From: Margaritispora aquatica
Lineage: Eukaryota; Ascomycota; Leotiomycetes; Helotiales; Discinellaceae
Length of the DNA: 64,000 nucleotides
Assembly: GCA_007644065.1 (NCBI GenBank)
Contig: VJWN01000010.1
Location: forward strand, 1,797,105-1,861,104
Direction of reading: 5' to 3'
In this document: positions 10,313-24,834 of the stretch, piece after piece
Numbering within the stretch: position 1 is the stretch's first letter
How the letters are laid out: every line of letters starts with the position of its first letter
Position numbers and translations under genes: made by a program
The notes under the pieces: model-generated
The model's input: only the letters and a program-made list of their open reading frames with translations
What the model was told of the DNA's origin: nothing
Database searches by the model: none

Positions 10313-11634
10313 ATGTCTTACATATTGAGTCTTTTGATTCCGCTTGATATTTTCGCTTCTGTTAATGCAGCGGTTGTAGGTCCAAGCTCAAGCACTTCTC
10401 AAAATGTTTGCACCAAACTTCCATACAGTGTCTTCCTCCAACTTTCCAATTATGCGCCTGAAACCTCTTATTGCTCTGCCTCCTTCCCACTCTCACGTTG
10501 CACATCGACGGTGACTTCAATATCATTTACAACCACGCCAACTATAGTTGCGACGATAGCAACTACCACTTGTGAGTTTAATGAGAAACTCATGATCGAA
10601 ACGCACCAATAAAATTTCTAAAGCTGTCAGCACTTCCACGGTTGTGTATGCAACCTCAACTTCTATTTCTGCCACGAAAACCTTCACAGGTACCCTATGT
10701 ACTCCATATGTGGGGGAGGGAGTCTCGCTAAATTCTGTAGCCACTTCTTTCACAGACACAACGACGTCAACTTCCTATAACAGCACATCAACTGTCACTG
10801 AAACAACAGCTACAATATGCACCAATCTTCCGCCTCAAACAATGATATGAAATGTTGCTTGGTGTTGGTGCGGGAGCATATACTGATGTAATATAGCGCC
10901 GTCGATCACTGCAAATTGATCTGCCTCTGCCCAAACTCAGACCTTACGTTAGTCTAGTCAAGAGGGTTTCTTCTCCTGCCAAGCCTGCTAATACCCCAGC
11001 ATCGATGGCCTCTCTATGCTCAGTTCTTAAAGTCAAGCCTCAGCATTCATTTCAGCGGCATGCTTTTGTATTGAGACATCTTTGCCATGTATTACCGTCA
11101 CGGCCACACCAAAATCTACTGTGACCTCACTGGTAACGAACGTAATCTCTACTGGCTTCACTAGCACGACGTCTGCCATAACAAAGACAACCGTTTTCAC
11201 CGATTACACTACGATGTTGAGCACAATAGCTACGGCAACTGTCTCCCACCTATCTACAACCACAACTTCGATCACGGCCCAACAGTCCTGCCTAGCATGC
11301 ACGTTTGGTGAAACTTGTAAGTTCATGGCACATCGTTAGCACTTTGTTGGCATTTAAACTTACAACATTAGGCTATGGTGTCAACCAATTCCAGGTCTTT
11401 TGCGGTAATGCTTTTGTTATTACAAACAAATCTGGCCACTCCATCTTAGGAGGATATACATCCACACAGCAGTGTCTGATCACTTGCTCTAATGAGCTAG
11501 CATGTAACTTCTTTAATTTTAATTCGGTTACGGGTACATGTGATTTGTATGACAATGTTCAACAGAATGGGTACACCTCTTCGCCGGACCCAAGTTCAGG
11601 TTCAGGATACTACACAGGGACTTGTAGACAGTGA
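10313..11634 (+). CDS. Secreted Ser/Thr-rich protein with C-terminal PAN/Apple domain (model incomplete)
   Basis: Likely extracellular or wall-associated glycoprotein. The N-terminus has a signal peptide (about residues 1-19, ending near NAAVVG). A long Thr/Ser-rich, probably O-glycosylated region follows. The C-terminal exon carries an Apple/PAN module, a disulfide-rich protein- or sugar-binding fold: CGNAFV, TQQCLITCSN, ACNFFNFNS, GTCDLY. Well-supported pieces are 10313-10571, an intron 10572-10623 joining to 10624 onward, and 11082-11316 spliced to 11372-11634 across 11317-11371. Between about 10800 and 11080 the frame breaks (stop at 10848-10850) and I find no convincing donor and acceptor. 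Either an unusual intron or a disabling change lies there; two separate genes are also possible. Confidence 0.6.
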
Positions 11635-12494
11635 TGATTTGGTGGAATATTGTATACATACCAAAGAATGAAAAGCCTTTGACATTGCTCAGAATAACAC
11701 ATTCATTCATGCATTTCCTCATCGATATCAAGTAGACGACTGTAGCTAGCTATTTATTTAGGAATTGAGTTGGTCCTGGATAGTTACAAAAGCTTGGTTA
11801 TGAGTGATGGAGCTTTGAGTTGTGGGGTTTGACTCTCAATAAAATAGACTAATAAAACGACCACCCCACATGATGTTTCCGCAACACTGCGTTAGGAACA
11901 AAAGAGCGTACTGGCATGACTCAATTGAGTGTATCTCAAAAAGGTAATCACGTTTAAAAGTTCAACGATGGTGGTATAATTTGTAGTTATCGAGCGAAAC
12001 ATGTTAGCTTGATGATGCTCTGCCTAGTTAGTGTCTTCAGAGAATTTATAAACAACACTGGTAAATTGAGAAGCCGCCTAATCAATTGATGAAGCCTGGA
12101 AGATACTCAGATTAGGAATACTTACCTACGGTACTATTCTTAAAATCCGCGTTTATTTTCACATAAGAAAGGTTAAGTTGACGACCCTCACCCCGCGTCA
12201 CGTTACTAATGCACAGGTCCGTGTTGAAAGGCAACTGAGCCTCGGCCATGGAGCTGGACCGAGATGGAAATCGCACTCTATGGATAACACTTGATTCATT
12301 TTATTTCTCGGAATTGTCAACGACCAGTAACCTCCCACGGCAAAAGCTGATGAACATTCCTTGCCTGAGTTCACTCAGAAAGTTACTTGCATCTCACACC
12401 AGCTCTCCCCAACTTCGAAGTTATTAGAATGAACCGGTGATTCTGACACTAAGACGCGTTGAACGCAAACCAGCGCGACGCAAAGTATATTATC
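11635..12494. other. Intergenic, upstream of PEX6
   Basis: 3' flank of the Apple-domain gene and promoter region of PEX6. No reading frame or RNA gene recognised. Confidence 0.4.
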
Positions 12495-15400
12495 ATGGCA
12501 GAGCATCTGCCTCTATCTCAAAATCGGAAGCGCAAGAGGAGGCGTCAAGACAAACCTGCCATCTCTGCGAGACTTGTGCTGGACGATCATGTGAAAGGAG
12601 ATGTAGGAATTCTGTCCGAGGATCTCTTTGCGGACCTGTTTCCAGCATTAGCTCAAGGTCAGAATGCTTTCAGTAGCTGAGGAACCTAGTTACTAATTGA
12701 ACTTTAGCACAAGAGAATGGCAATGGCAGTTCGAATCTACCTGAATTCCATCATGTCGCAATTGCTCCTTGGACCCCCTCAACTGCCACGGAAGACTCAA
12801 CATGGGCTGTAGTGCCAGTCAGACCATCAAGTGCGCTTGCACATTCGACCGTTCAATTCTCCCCAGCTTCTCTTGCTCTTCAAGGGTTCGCCGAAGCGCT
12901 ACAGAAATTGGCCCCATCCAAAATTTCGAGTCACAGTCGAAGCGGAATAGAGATCAGATTGCTGGATGTTATACCTCTACCCCTGGAAAGTGTATTTGTT
13001 ACAATTGAGGGCGAGTTGGCAAGACGGTTAGAAAATGGTGAAGGAACATTTCATGCTGAGCACAGGACGAATGGGGTTTCTAAAGGAAAGATTGATTCCA
13101 AAGTACCAGAGGACCGCCTCACCACAGCAATCCGTGAAGCACTGAGCTCTCTAAAGATAGTTCATACTGGAGACTTCTTCTCTTTACCACTTCCTCCTCA
13201 TCCTATAACACATGTTCCACCTCCACCGGCAAAAGTGAACCTCTGCGAACCTGTGGGCCAAGGGATACTCTCTCCGAACACCAAGATTATCATTACCCAA
13301 ACTGGCCATCATACTAAGAGTATCAAAACCTCACAAACACTTCCGATCAATCGCACTCTGAACGGACTCGTAGAAGATGACGAGGACACTAGCAATGATC
13401 AGTTCTTCTCTGCTGCTGAGGATCGGTACAAGACAGACGCAGCGATAGATGACGATTCTGCGACGGAAACGGAAGACGATTCGGGCACAGAAAATGGCAG
13501 TCTTTCAGATGATTCAATGGATGATATGATTTCACTCCAAGCTCCTTCACTGCCTACACACAATGCCAGCGGTATATCGACGATACAGCCTGGGACACCC
13601 ATGACGATAGGACGAGGGCGGAGAAACGATGGGACGCATACGCCTGGATCTGTATTTTCTTCATTCACAGCGACAACAGCTAGAGCAGGGGGCCACAAAG
13701 GGCGATTGTTCAAAGTACAAGGACTGGTTGAGCCGTTGCCAGACGAGCTGTTACACCCAAAGCCTAGTGTAGACGATGATGAAGAAGCGCGTATCTTTGT
13801 AGATATCAATTCATTGACTAAGATTGGATGCTTTTCTGGAGACTGGGTCCGTCTCGAGGCAGCCGCTGAACCTCCACCACAGGGCACGGGACTCTGGGGA
13901 TTAGGTAGCTTTGGGGAAGCCGAAGAAGAAGAGCCACTTTGGCGACCTGTGAAAGTGTTTGGGCTACCTGAGAGATATGCTCACCGAGCAGTCACTAAGA
14001 TACCCAGTAGCAAACAAACTGGACGAAGGATGTCATTTTTCGAGTCTCAAGTGCAGAAGCCATCAAGTCCAACGGTTTTTTTGTCTCCAATCCTTCTCGC
14101 TAATATGGATAGCACTCCGTATTGTCGACTTTCGCTTCTGAAAAGAGCACCTCAAATGGCAAAAGCGCCCCAGGTGAAGATCACAAGCTCATCAAAACCT
14201 CCATTTGCAAGGGAACTCACTTTGTACAAATTGTCGACGCCATTTTCAACTGAGCGTGTACTGCAAAATGCTCTATTTGCAGGCCTGAAGCAGCATTTTG
14301 CGAGCTGTACCCGAATTGTTCGTAAAGGAGACCTAGTTGCCATTCCTATCGATGAGCAGCTAGGTCGTACGCTATATGACCCAGGAACGGGTGAGGACTT
14401 GGAGGTTGAAGATCTTTTGTCAAATGCAACCTTGGATAACAAGACAACCATGAAGATCACGGGTGTTGGTTGGTTCAAAGTTGGCTATATAGGCACCACC
14501 AAAGAGGATCAGGATCCAACTGACGACGAAGATCTTTGGGGTGGCATTGCTTCAATCGATGCTTCAACCACACATATGATGCAATCTGGTAGTGAAACTA
14601 GTCGTCTGCCTCCTACCATGACCAATTCATGGGAGTATTACCTAGGACTTAAGTCCGTCTCCAAGTCAGAAGATGATTCCTCTATCCCAGAATTAAGAAG
14701 GCACCATATTTCATCCCTTCAACGCAGATTGAGGGAGCTTATTGCCGCCGCGACTAGCCCGCGTGCAATCCATCTTCAGCTTCAACCACTGGCTATACTT
14801 TTGGTATCCACTCAGCGAAATATCGGCAAAGCTACCATGGCCCGTCGAGCATGTTCTGACATCGGTCTTCATACCTTGACCATTGATGCTTACGACATTG
14901 TAAGTGAGGGGGGACAAGGGAGTGATGTCAAGACTGCAGGCACTTTAGAAGCTCGCGCTGCACGAGCAATGGTTTGCGGATCTGAATATTGTGCACTTTT
15001 GATTCGACACATTGAAGCATTGACTGCCGATAGAATGATCGATGCTTTGAAGGAGATTTCAGCTAATTCTAGGGTTATGGTGGCGACAACAACTGAGGTT
15101 GACAAGATTCCAGATGGTGTTCGTGGACTTTTTACTCATGAGCTTGAAATGAATGCTCCTGATGAGTGGGAACGTGAAGGCATACTAAGAAGTATTATTG
15201 ATGATCAACCTGTCACGCTTGCACCAGATGTAGACCTGAGTGGAGTAGCTGTCAAGACTGCTGCTCTTGTGGCTGGTGATCTTGTTGATGTGGTGGATCG
15301 TGCCTTGGTGGCCAGGAACGCTCGGCTCCAGGCTTTAGCATCAACCTCTGAGACATCAATACGAGATGTTTTAGTCGCTGGCGGTCCAGCAGGAAGGTGT

Positions 15401-16712
15401 CTTACGAAAGTAGATTTTGATCTTGCAGTCGATGCTGCTCGGAAGAATTTTGCAGATGCCATTGGCGCTCCTAAAATTCCAAATGTTGGTTGGGATGATG
15501 TTGGAGGACTCACCAATGTCAAGGATGCTGTCATGGAGACTATTCAACTACCTCTCGAGCGACCCGAGCTGTTCGCCAAAGGCATGAAGAAGCGTTCTGG
15601 TATCTTGTTCTATGGACCACCAGGTACAGGCAAAACTCTTCTTGCCAAGGCTATTGCCACAGAATTCAGTTTGAATTTCTTCAGTGTCAAGGGTCCTGAA
15701 CTCCTGAACATGTACATTGGTGAATCTGAGGCCAATGTGCGAAGAGTCTTCCAAAGAGCGCGAGATGCTCGTCCTTGTGTTGTGTTTTTCGATGAACTTG
15801 ATTCTGTTGCTCCAAAGCGTGGTAATCAGGGTGACAGTGGTGGTGTCATGGATAGAATTGTCTCGCAATTGCTCGCTGAATTGGATGGCATGTCTGACGG
15901 AGAGGATGGAGGTGGGGGTGTGTTTGTTATTGGCGCCACGAATCGACCGGATCTTCTTGATGCTGCATTGTTACGACCTGGTAGATTCGACAAGATGCTT
16001 TACCTAGGAGTCAGTGATACGCACGAGAAACAACTGACTATCATGGAGGCATTGACGAGAAAGTAAGTAACACGTTCTTCTGGGATGCATTTGCTAACTA
16101 CTTAGGTTCACCCTTCATCCAAGCCTTTCGCTTCAACGTATTGCTTCTCGACTACCATTTACGTATACCGGTGCAGATTTTTACGCACTGTGTTCCGATG
16201 CGATGCTTAAAGCAGTGACTCGCCAAGCATCACTTGTCGACAAGAAGATCACCGAAATCAACGCTTCATCAGGTAGAAGCAAGATATCAACAGCCTATTT
16301 CTTCGACCACTACGCCTCAAAGGAGGATGTTGCAGTCATGGTAAGCGAAGAAGACTTCATCAGTGCCGAGCGCGAACTTGTACCCAGTGTCAGTCTCAAG
16401 GAGCTGGAACATTACGGCAAAGTCCGAGCTCAATTTGAGAAAGTGAAAGAGGAGAAACCGGAGACGAATGGGAAAGGGAAATTACCACAGATAGAAGAGC
16501 CGAGACCAAGGAGTAATGGAAAAGGCAAAGGGAAGACAGCCGATAAGAAAGGCAAAGGAAAAGCTGTGGATAATTGGGACGATGGGTATGATGACGATGA
16601 GGATCCAGGATTTTACGGCACGAATGGATCTGTGAAAGGCAAAGGGAAGGGAAAGATGGTTGATATGGGATTCCAGGATGGGACTGTGGATGATGATGAG
16701 GAGCTGTATTGA
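12495..16712 (+). CDS. PEX6: Peroxisomal AAA ATPase Pex6 (peroxin-6)
   Basis: Type II AAA ATPase that works with Pex1 at the peroxisome membrane to pull the ubiquitinated PTS1 receptor Pex5 back to the cytosol. Proposed coding is join(12495..12657,12708..16062,16106..16712), about 1374 residues, in the normal range for filamentous fungi. The first AAA module is degenerate (around LLVSTQRNIGKATMARR, no canonical Walker A). The second is intact: WDDVGGL start, Walker A GPPGTGKT at about 1024-1031, pore loop near ELLNMYIGE, Walker B VVFFDELDS with Asp near 1083, and the SRH segment GATNRPDLLDAALLRPGRFD. This active-D2/inactive-D1 pattern is characteristic of Pex6. The C-terminus has Lys-Gly-rich repeats and an acidic end. 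The start at 12495 is chosen because it opens a frame that splices at a good GT (12658) and AG (12707). Confidence 0.95.
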
Positions 16713-17693
16713 TGTCATGTACGGATATTAAAAGTAGGTGTGTGCATATCGTGGTTCCTAGAATCTTTTATCAACGCTATAGAATCTAGTCTTGATGTCG
16801 AAGGTTAGATGCGATGTTGCTCCAAAGGGTTTGGTCTACTTCATCTCAAGTGAGGCCTGCTATAGATTAAGATGATCTTTTTATCAATTTGAGAGGAATA
16901 TGTCAAGTTGAAGCGCACAATGAACAGTGTTATAAACATCGTGGATAAAGTCTGAATCCTCAATGTGTCAAGTTATTTTATACATCAAGCGATATGCGAC
17001 CAAATGCAACGAGTCATTTCCTAGGTACCTCAGCGTGCGACTAAATCTGTGCATATCGAGCAAGGTGCAACAAAGTTGTCACAGATCAGTTGCACATCAT
17101 GTGATTTATCCAAGGACCTTGACCCGCTTGTTCCTTTCTTCTATCACAAGTGTCTACTTTTAAAACGGATACGCTACTTTAAGGAAATTATACGGCGTCG
17201 GGTCGCATATCTCGATTTTCAGGTCCATAAGGGAGGTGCTTTGGACTCTACTAGTTCGTCACTTCAACACAGGAAGGGTGTCTAGTATCCGATCCCAAAC
17301 CACAAGCCAAAGTATAATTCGCGGCCTTCTCCAATGCTGAAATAGACTTCCCGGCTCCATCGCTACTTATTCCCACTCCCACTCCTGAGGTATTGCGCTC
17401 CTCGGCTGCATTGCATCATAGACCCGTTCGCGGGGGAGCTCAGATCCTTCTCGCCCCTCTCGCCCCTCTCCCGTCTGCTCGGACCGTCTGTTAGTTACCC
17501 ATATCACTGTTAAGTTTTTCCACAACCTATGTACATTGTTATTGAGGTACGGTATTGTGGTTAAGTACGTAGGCAGGCAGGTAAGATCTTACTTGTTGTA
17601 GTTCAGGCAGGTATTCAAGTACCGCAACAAGCATAATGTCATTATCGGTATCAGGATACCAGTGATTTGATCCGATCCGATTCGATTCGAGCC
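16713..17693. other. Intergenic between PEX6 and the second PTH11-like gene
   Basis: 3' flank of PEX6 then the upstream region of the PTH11-like gene. A pyrimidine-rich CGCCCCTCT repeat lies at about 17450-17470. Short frames at 16963-17285 have no family features. Confidence 0.4.
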
Positions 17694-19270
17694 ATGATCC
17701 TCCCATCCAGCATCAGCCCGACTGTTTTCCTCGTCCTAGGTGCGGTATTTGTATTCTTCGCTACGCTGGCAGTGGCTGCGCGATTGGTGACGAGGGTGTT
17801 GCTTATTAGGATTGCGGGCGTAGATGAGGTTGCGATCTGTTTCTCGCTAGTGAGTTGGTCACTATTTTTTTTTCTTTGGGATGAGGTGGGATGGGATAGG
17901 AGATATGGAGCTGTGCTGATGGAATATGGTACGGTAGATATGCGCTGTGATTTTGTATGCGTCGATTTGCTTCGGTTAGTGAGAATCTCTTTTCAATTCC
18001 AAATCGAAAGTTTGAATAACTACCTAACTGACACTGGCGAAGAAATACACAACGGACTTGGCAAGGCATTAAAAATCCTCACATTACCAGACATCAAAGG
18101 CCAACTCATCGTAAGCCATCTACTACCTTGGGAACTCAATCCAAGTTTCCCCCTCCACAGCTCACACTCACACTCACACCACCACACAGGGCCTCTATAT
18201 CTCCGTCCTCGCCTACACGCTCTCGCTAGCCCTCACCAAAATCTCCATCGTGCTTCAATACCGACGCGTCTTCCACAGCATGCAATTCAGCTACATGCAC
18301 CACGCGACCCGGTTCCTCCTGCTCGCCGTCTGCCTGTACCTCACGCCGACGCTCCTCCTGTCCATCTTCGCGTGCGCACCCGTGTCTGCCTTCTGGACCG
18401 GCAAGGGCGTATGCAAGGTCGGCACGGCGGCGCTGGTGACGAACACGACGCTCAACATCGCGACTGACGTGCTCATCTTTGCATTGCCTATCCCGGCCCT
18501 TTTGAGGTTGACGCTGAAGAGGAAGGAGAAGATTTGGTTGGTCGGCGTGTTTGCTATTGGTGGCTTGTGAGTTTGTTTGCCTTCTCATGATCACCATCAT
18601 TTTAGACATCAGTTGCTAACGACGATACAATGAACAGAGTGACGCTTGTCAGCTGTCTTCGCATTGAGGTTCTCGTTCAAGCAGCCAAGAAGAGAAACAC
18701 TAATAGTAAGAAATGTCTTTTCTGTCTTGCTCAATAGCCCTCGCTCGCCCGCTCGCTCGCTAACAACGACACACAGACGGCAGCGTCGAAGCAGCAATCT
18801 GGTCGATCGTCGAAGTCGACCTCGCAATCTTCTGCGCCTGTCTCCCTACGCTCAAACCGCTCGTGATGAAGCTTTATCCGCGCCTGCTAGTCTCTACCTC
18901 TTCATCTTCGGAGCCGCTTTCTGGGTCGAGACATTCGTGGCCTGGGCATGGTTTTGACCGCGTCTTATCTGGTGGTGGTGATGGTGGTGGCGGTAGTAGG
19001 GATTCGAGGTTGGATAGGTCGCGGCTTGAGGCTAGGGACGTTGCATTGCGAGATGAGGAGAGGAGGAAAGCTGGCGGAGATGGGGGGTTGGAATTGGGAG
19101 GTGTGAATGTGAATGTAGATATGGTTGTGGATGTGGAAATGTCGGAGATTTCCCAGACGACAGTCGTAGGGGAGGATAGAAACGAGTCGCTGACTTGGAG
19201 GCTGAGCTTGTTGAGTTTCGGGAATGTTGGGTGGCCATCTGAATGGGTGCGAGGAGGAGTTCATAGGTAG
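17694..19270 (+). CDS. PTH11-like integral membrane protein (fungal rhodopsin domain), second copy
   Basis: Paralogue of the gene at 1834-3012. Proposed coding is join(17694..17849,17938..17974,18043..18110,18190..18566,18638..18705,18777..19270), about 399 residues. Internal exons are 37, 68, 377 and 68 bases, against 37, 68, 368 and 68 in the other copy, with the same phases. Marks are GVDEVAICFSL, the EIHNGLGKALK loop, SLALTKISIVLQYRRVF, CAPVSAFWTGKGVC, VGVFAIGGL, and IWSIVEVDLAIFCACLPTLK. The C-terminal tail of about 110 residues is long, polar and partly Gly/Arg-rich, and probably cytosolic; the other copy lacks it. The 37-base micro-exon and its GTTAGT donor were placed by comparison with the first copy, and are the least certain parts. 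Confidence 0.82.
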
Positions 19271-19579
19271 TTGGTTTATCGAAGTTAAACGATCCCCTAC
19301 AATCTAGATTGCTTGAGCACTCACACCTACAATTTATTTCGGACATGAGATGAAGCGCCCAGTACGTAGTTAGAAAAGACTTAGATAAAGTCAGCAAATA
19401 TTTGAACCAATTGAAAGCAATTTCAACATTGACATGACACAAGTCACAATTCGTTGGGCTCATTGACTTGCGTTCTGCAAATCAAACGACGCACTTTGGA
19501 AAAAGTCTCGCATTTTATCATTAGGTATCATAGAAGCCACCATTCAATCCCCTTTTAAACATCCCAAAGTACACGCCCT
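19271..19579. other. Short convergent intergenic region
   Basis: Holds the 3' flanks of the PTH11-like gene (plus) and of the sulfhydrylase gene (minus). Nothing further seen. Confidence 0.4.
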
Positions 19580-21197
<1,618 letters not shown>

Positions 21198-21210
21198 TGT
21201 GACTGAGACG

Positions 21211-21273
21211 ATGGATGGATGGATGGATGGGTATTGAGAGATGGAGTAGTAGTAGTAGTAGAGGAGGAGGAGG
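21211..21273. repeat. Compound microsatellite in the leader of the sulfhydrylase gene
   Basis: Five ATGG units at 21211-21230, then an AGT run at about 21245-21261 and a GAG run at about 21261-21273. They sit just upstream of the start codon of the minus-strand gene, so they are probably transcribed as 5' UTR (CCAT, ACT and CTC runs). Confidence 0.85.
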
Positions 21274-23237
21274 AATGAAGATGTGAAGGAATGGAAAAGT
21301 TCTACAGAAACGGAGCAAGAGAGCAAAGTCAATTGACGATGAAGGAATGAGCTCACCTACCTATCCCACCTGCCCCTACTTGTACTTCACCGCACTACAG
21401 CGAGCTTGGGAAATTCGGGGCGATCATCAAGTGTGGGGTAAATCCTCAAGTAATGGAACCACCAGATGGCGTGCTCGAGAATGACCACAATGGTTAGGCG
21501 AGTAACCATTTCGAGATACTGTGCCTTTCAATTTCTGACAATTCCTGGCAATTCCTCTCAATTGATTGGACTATCCAGGAATATTCTGCAGATGATGGCT
21601 TGAAGGAAATTTCTGCATGCCTTTGTTGGATGTGAGATGTAATGTGATGCCTCTCCGAAGCCGCATAGATGCATGGATGCAATATCCAGAGTCCAGTGTC
21701 CAGTGTCCAGTCTTCCATTATGGCGAATAGCTAAGTGGGATACACTTCACTTGGGAATTCGTAAAGTGGGGAGATATCGTAAGATACTGATCATTGTCTG
21801 AGTAAGACGATAGTCTGCATACATATTTGCATACTTGGACGGGAGGAATGTCTGGTAACGCAATCCGATAAGCGACATAGAGATTCACTTCAATTAGATG
21901 CGAAATCCGACAGTTTGGGTTCTATTAACCATCTAGTCTCCAAGTCCCAATCGTTGTCAATCGCTGTCAATCGCTGTGGAGTTTTTCTAGGCTTGCAGGT
22001 CAAAACAATAGCCAGAATTTGAAAAAGATCAACCGCACAAATTGCGCTGCATTCTCGTGATGATGGTGTAACGAACGGTTTGGAATGAAAAGAACGCAGA
22101 GACGGGGTAAATTCAAGAATGCACTCACTTCACCTTCACCTTCACTCTCACTCGCTCACTTCACCTCGCTCACTCAGGCACCTTACTACCTTACCTACCT
22201 TATCCACCTTATCCACCCTTGACCAACTCGGGTAAAGAGCGTCGAAGCTCTTGAGCCGATCTCAGCTCGGGTCGGCCCTGGTTCTAGCCGATGCCGATGG
22301 GATCCTCTTTTCCTCCTCTCCTCCAATCAAGGACTTTCACCAAAATAACCTGATACGGCTGTGAAGATTACTCATATGCTCGAATCCTCGAATCCTCGAA
22401 TCCTCACATCCATCCTCAGATCTCAACACCAAAACATCCCTCACGGCACTTCAAAACTCCCTCCACATCTAGATCGTATTGGCAAACATTGGCAGTGGAT
22501 CCATTTCAGTTCTGTTCCCTGGGGTTTTCACACTGCGATGAACTCTGGCATGTCTGTGAGCAAGATGCGAGGCTGGTAAACCCCGTACCAAGAACCACCA
22601 AGCAATGCACGTTCAAGTGGGAGCGGGCTTTTCTTATGAAGAATGGCCGTTTGGGACTCTTGGACGCCACGCGATTTGTTTCAATATTGGGCTGATCATA
22701 GCTGAAGCTTTATTGGAGAAACTTGGACAGGTCGTGCGTTTGGAGTTTTGGTACGGAAGATGTATCACTAGCGAGATATGTTACAAAGCCAACTCGATTG
22801 CTACTTTGAGATGGAACGTGGAAGGCGAGCATTTCCAAGAGAGTCTGATGTATGTAGCGCCGGCAGCTACAAGCTTATTTTCATGTGTCAATTGTCAGTT
22901 CTGACTTTCTCCGGACTTGGGTATCTCTTGGATAACTCTTGGATACCGGAGGGGTGAAAATGTTCGAGGTCTTAGAGGTCTTGACATCTCCAAGTGTTTC
23001 TCTTGTTTATGGGGAAATCGGGGGGAAAGGGCTAGATTCGAATAGATTGTGAATGTGGGTGTGGATGTGGATATCGATATCGATATTGATACTGGATAAA
23101 GATAAGCGCCTTTATTTCGATTGATCGAATGGGAATGAGGGGTTATCTTGTCCCACCGATTGTACCTGTCCCCTAGGAAATTACCACAATAATTGCACAA
23201 TCATTTCCATTACCTCCGTCGTGCTCGCCTGTTCCTA

Positions 23238-23256
23238 CCCCCCCCCCCCCCCCCCC
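23238..23256. repeat. Poly-C tract (19 bases)
   Basis: Uninterrupted run of 19 C residues in the divergent intergenic region. The length is prone to sequencing error. Confidence 0.9.
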
Positions 23257-23913
23257 TCGAAGACTCAAAAGTATGGAAATTACGGTTAAATTGATCAAGT
23301 AATCTCCTAAGCGACAACGATGTTTCCTAATAAGGTTTAAAGACATCTCAATTTACGCCTTCCTGCCGAAGCTTCTTCGATTCGTGCCACAAAGTCTGGT
23401 TCTAGTGTCACGAAGTGCCGAGTATCCAACCAATTGTCTGCCAGTAAGGTCGTGGAGCCGAGGGACCTGCATCAAGAACATGAGAACTGACTAGGATCCT
23501 CCCTGTTGATATTGATTTTCGTCCGTCTGGATATGCGTAATTTGATTGGGTCAGATCAATACCAGGACAACCTCACCAGTGAAAAGGGATCCCGTTTCAA
23601 GATGAATGGTTTTTTGCTCTTTCCTCCCCTGACAGACGCGACGGAGCCATAGCTGATTCAAGCAGTGTCAAAGTGCGTCGTCCCCCCCAGATTATGCGAC
23701 ACCACACAACCAACAGGGCTTGGGCTTGAGCCTTTTCACCTGGGTTGTTCTTACTGGGTTGGGTGGCTTTGATACTCCCGTAATTGCATAATATCAACGG
23801 CTGCAGTCGTTCTCTGTGACTTCCAACTCGCAACTTCCCTTCAAAGCAGTCGATCCATCCACTTTTCCTCCTTCTTCTTTTCGTCCATTTTCATTTCCAT
23901 CTCCATTTTCCCA

Positions 23914-23914
<1 letters not shown>

Positions 23915-23948
<34 letters not shown>
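23915..23948. repeat. (CA)17 microsatellite upstream of the MARVEL gene
   Basis: Seventeen CA units, about 220 bases upstream of the ATG at 24167 and probably in the promoter or 5' leader. It forces an apparent His-Thr-repeat frame that is not real coding. Confidence 0.9.
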
Positions 23949-23954
<6 letters not shown>

Positions 23955-24166
23955 ACTCGATCTCCATCGACCAAGTCTCCTACAGGACCAAACAAACTTA
24001 CAATTCACCACACTCATTCCAAGCGCGCACAAGCTGCAGCCGCTCAACAACTTCAAGCAATTCCAACTACAAGGAACTATTTAACGTCTCCTTTATCGTT
24101 ATCGTCAATTCAGCAAAACAGATACCCGATATTACAATTATCAACAACATAACAACAATAAACAAA

Positions 24167-24834
24167 ATGGCATTTGGACTTCTCCTCCCATTGCGCATCG
24201 CTCAATTCGTCTTCTCGGTCGTGATCATCGGTCTATCAGGCTATGGTAAGTTCTTATCGTGATTTTATACGATGCGATGCGATGCGATGGATTGTGGAGG
24301 AGAGACATTGCACAATGGAGGTGGACCCTTGAACGGAGAATTAATGCTGATCATCAATCCACAACAGTATCTCACTGGTATAACAACGACACCTTGACAG
24401 CATCACCTTCGCAAGTCAACTTCCTTATCTTCGTCCCAATCTTCACATGGATTTCGATCGCCTACCTCGAACTCGCTCCTCGCTTCATGGCTAAGGGTAT
24501 GTCGCACTCTCCAAGAATACCCCTCCTATATAACTAACAAATAACAGCATCCCACCCATACATCCACCTCGGTCTCGAACTCACAAACGTCCTCTTCTAC
24601 TTCGCCGGCTTCATCGCCATGTCCGTTTTCCTCGGCAAGCTCCTCTTCTGTCGTGGATCTGTTTGTGCCGCTGCCCGTGCCGATGCTGTCTTCGCATCAT
24701 TCAACTGGCTCCTGTGGACTGGTAGCAGTGTATTGGTTGCCATCAACATGTTCCGTGGTGGTCTACAAGGAATGAAGACCGATCGTGATGCCAAGGAAGC
24801 CATGAAGGAGCAGCCAGCCGGCATTGGAGCGTGA
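24167..24834 (+). CDS. MARVEL-domain membrane protein (NCE102/FHN1-like)
   Basis: Small four-span plasma-membrane protein of the MARVEL-like group that includes yeast Nce102, an eisosome and sphingolipid-sensing protein. Proposed coding is join(24167..24245,24368..24496,24548..24834), about 164 residues, with frame-keeping GT..AG introns. The first helix is in LLPLRIAQFVFSVVIIGLSGY. The loop HWYNNDTLTASPSQVNFLIF is characteristic of the fungal family. The third and fourth helices bracket FCRGSVCAAARADAVFASF. The C-terminus is short and polar. The start at 24167 follows an A-rich context (AACAAA before ATG). The frame extending upstream of it passes through the CA repeat and is not coding. The exact cellular role is inferred from the family. 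Confidence 0.85.

Larger units (their letters stand above)
21274..24166. other. Long divergent intergenic region
   Basis: About 2.9 kb between the divergently transcribed sulfhydrylase and MARVEL genes. It contains short pyrimidine-rich repeats (CTCACTTCACCT-like, 22120-22210), a repeated CTCGAATC (22379-22402), a 19-base C run and a CA repeat. Frames at 22361-22904 and 22895-23200 show no family features. Probably promoters and long leaders. Confidence 0.4.

Noticed and set aside
13399..15868. Several 100-160-codon frames antisense to PEX6
   Set aside because: They lie wholly inside the conserved PEX6 coding sequence and look like its codon shadows.
23816..24166. N-terminal extension of the MARVEL frame with a His-Thr repeat
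   Set aside because: It is only the translation of the (CA)17 microsatellite and leader; the family starts at the ATG at 24167.
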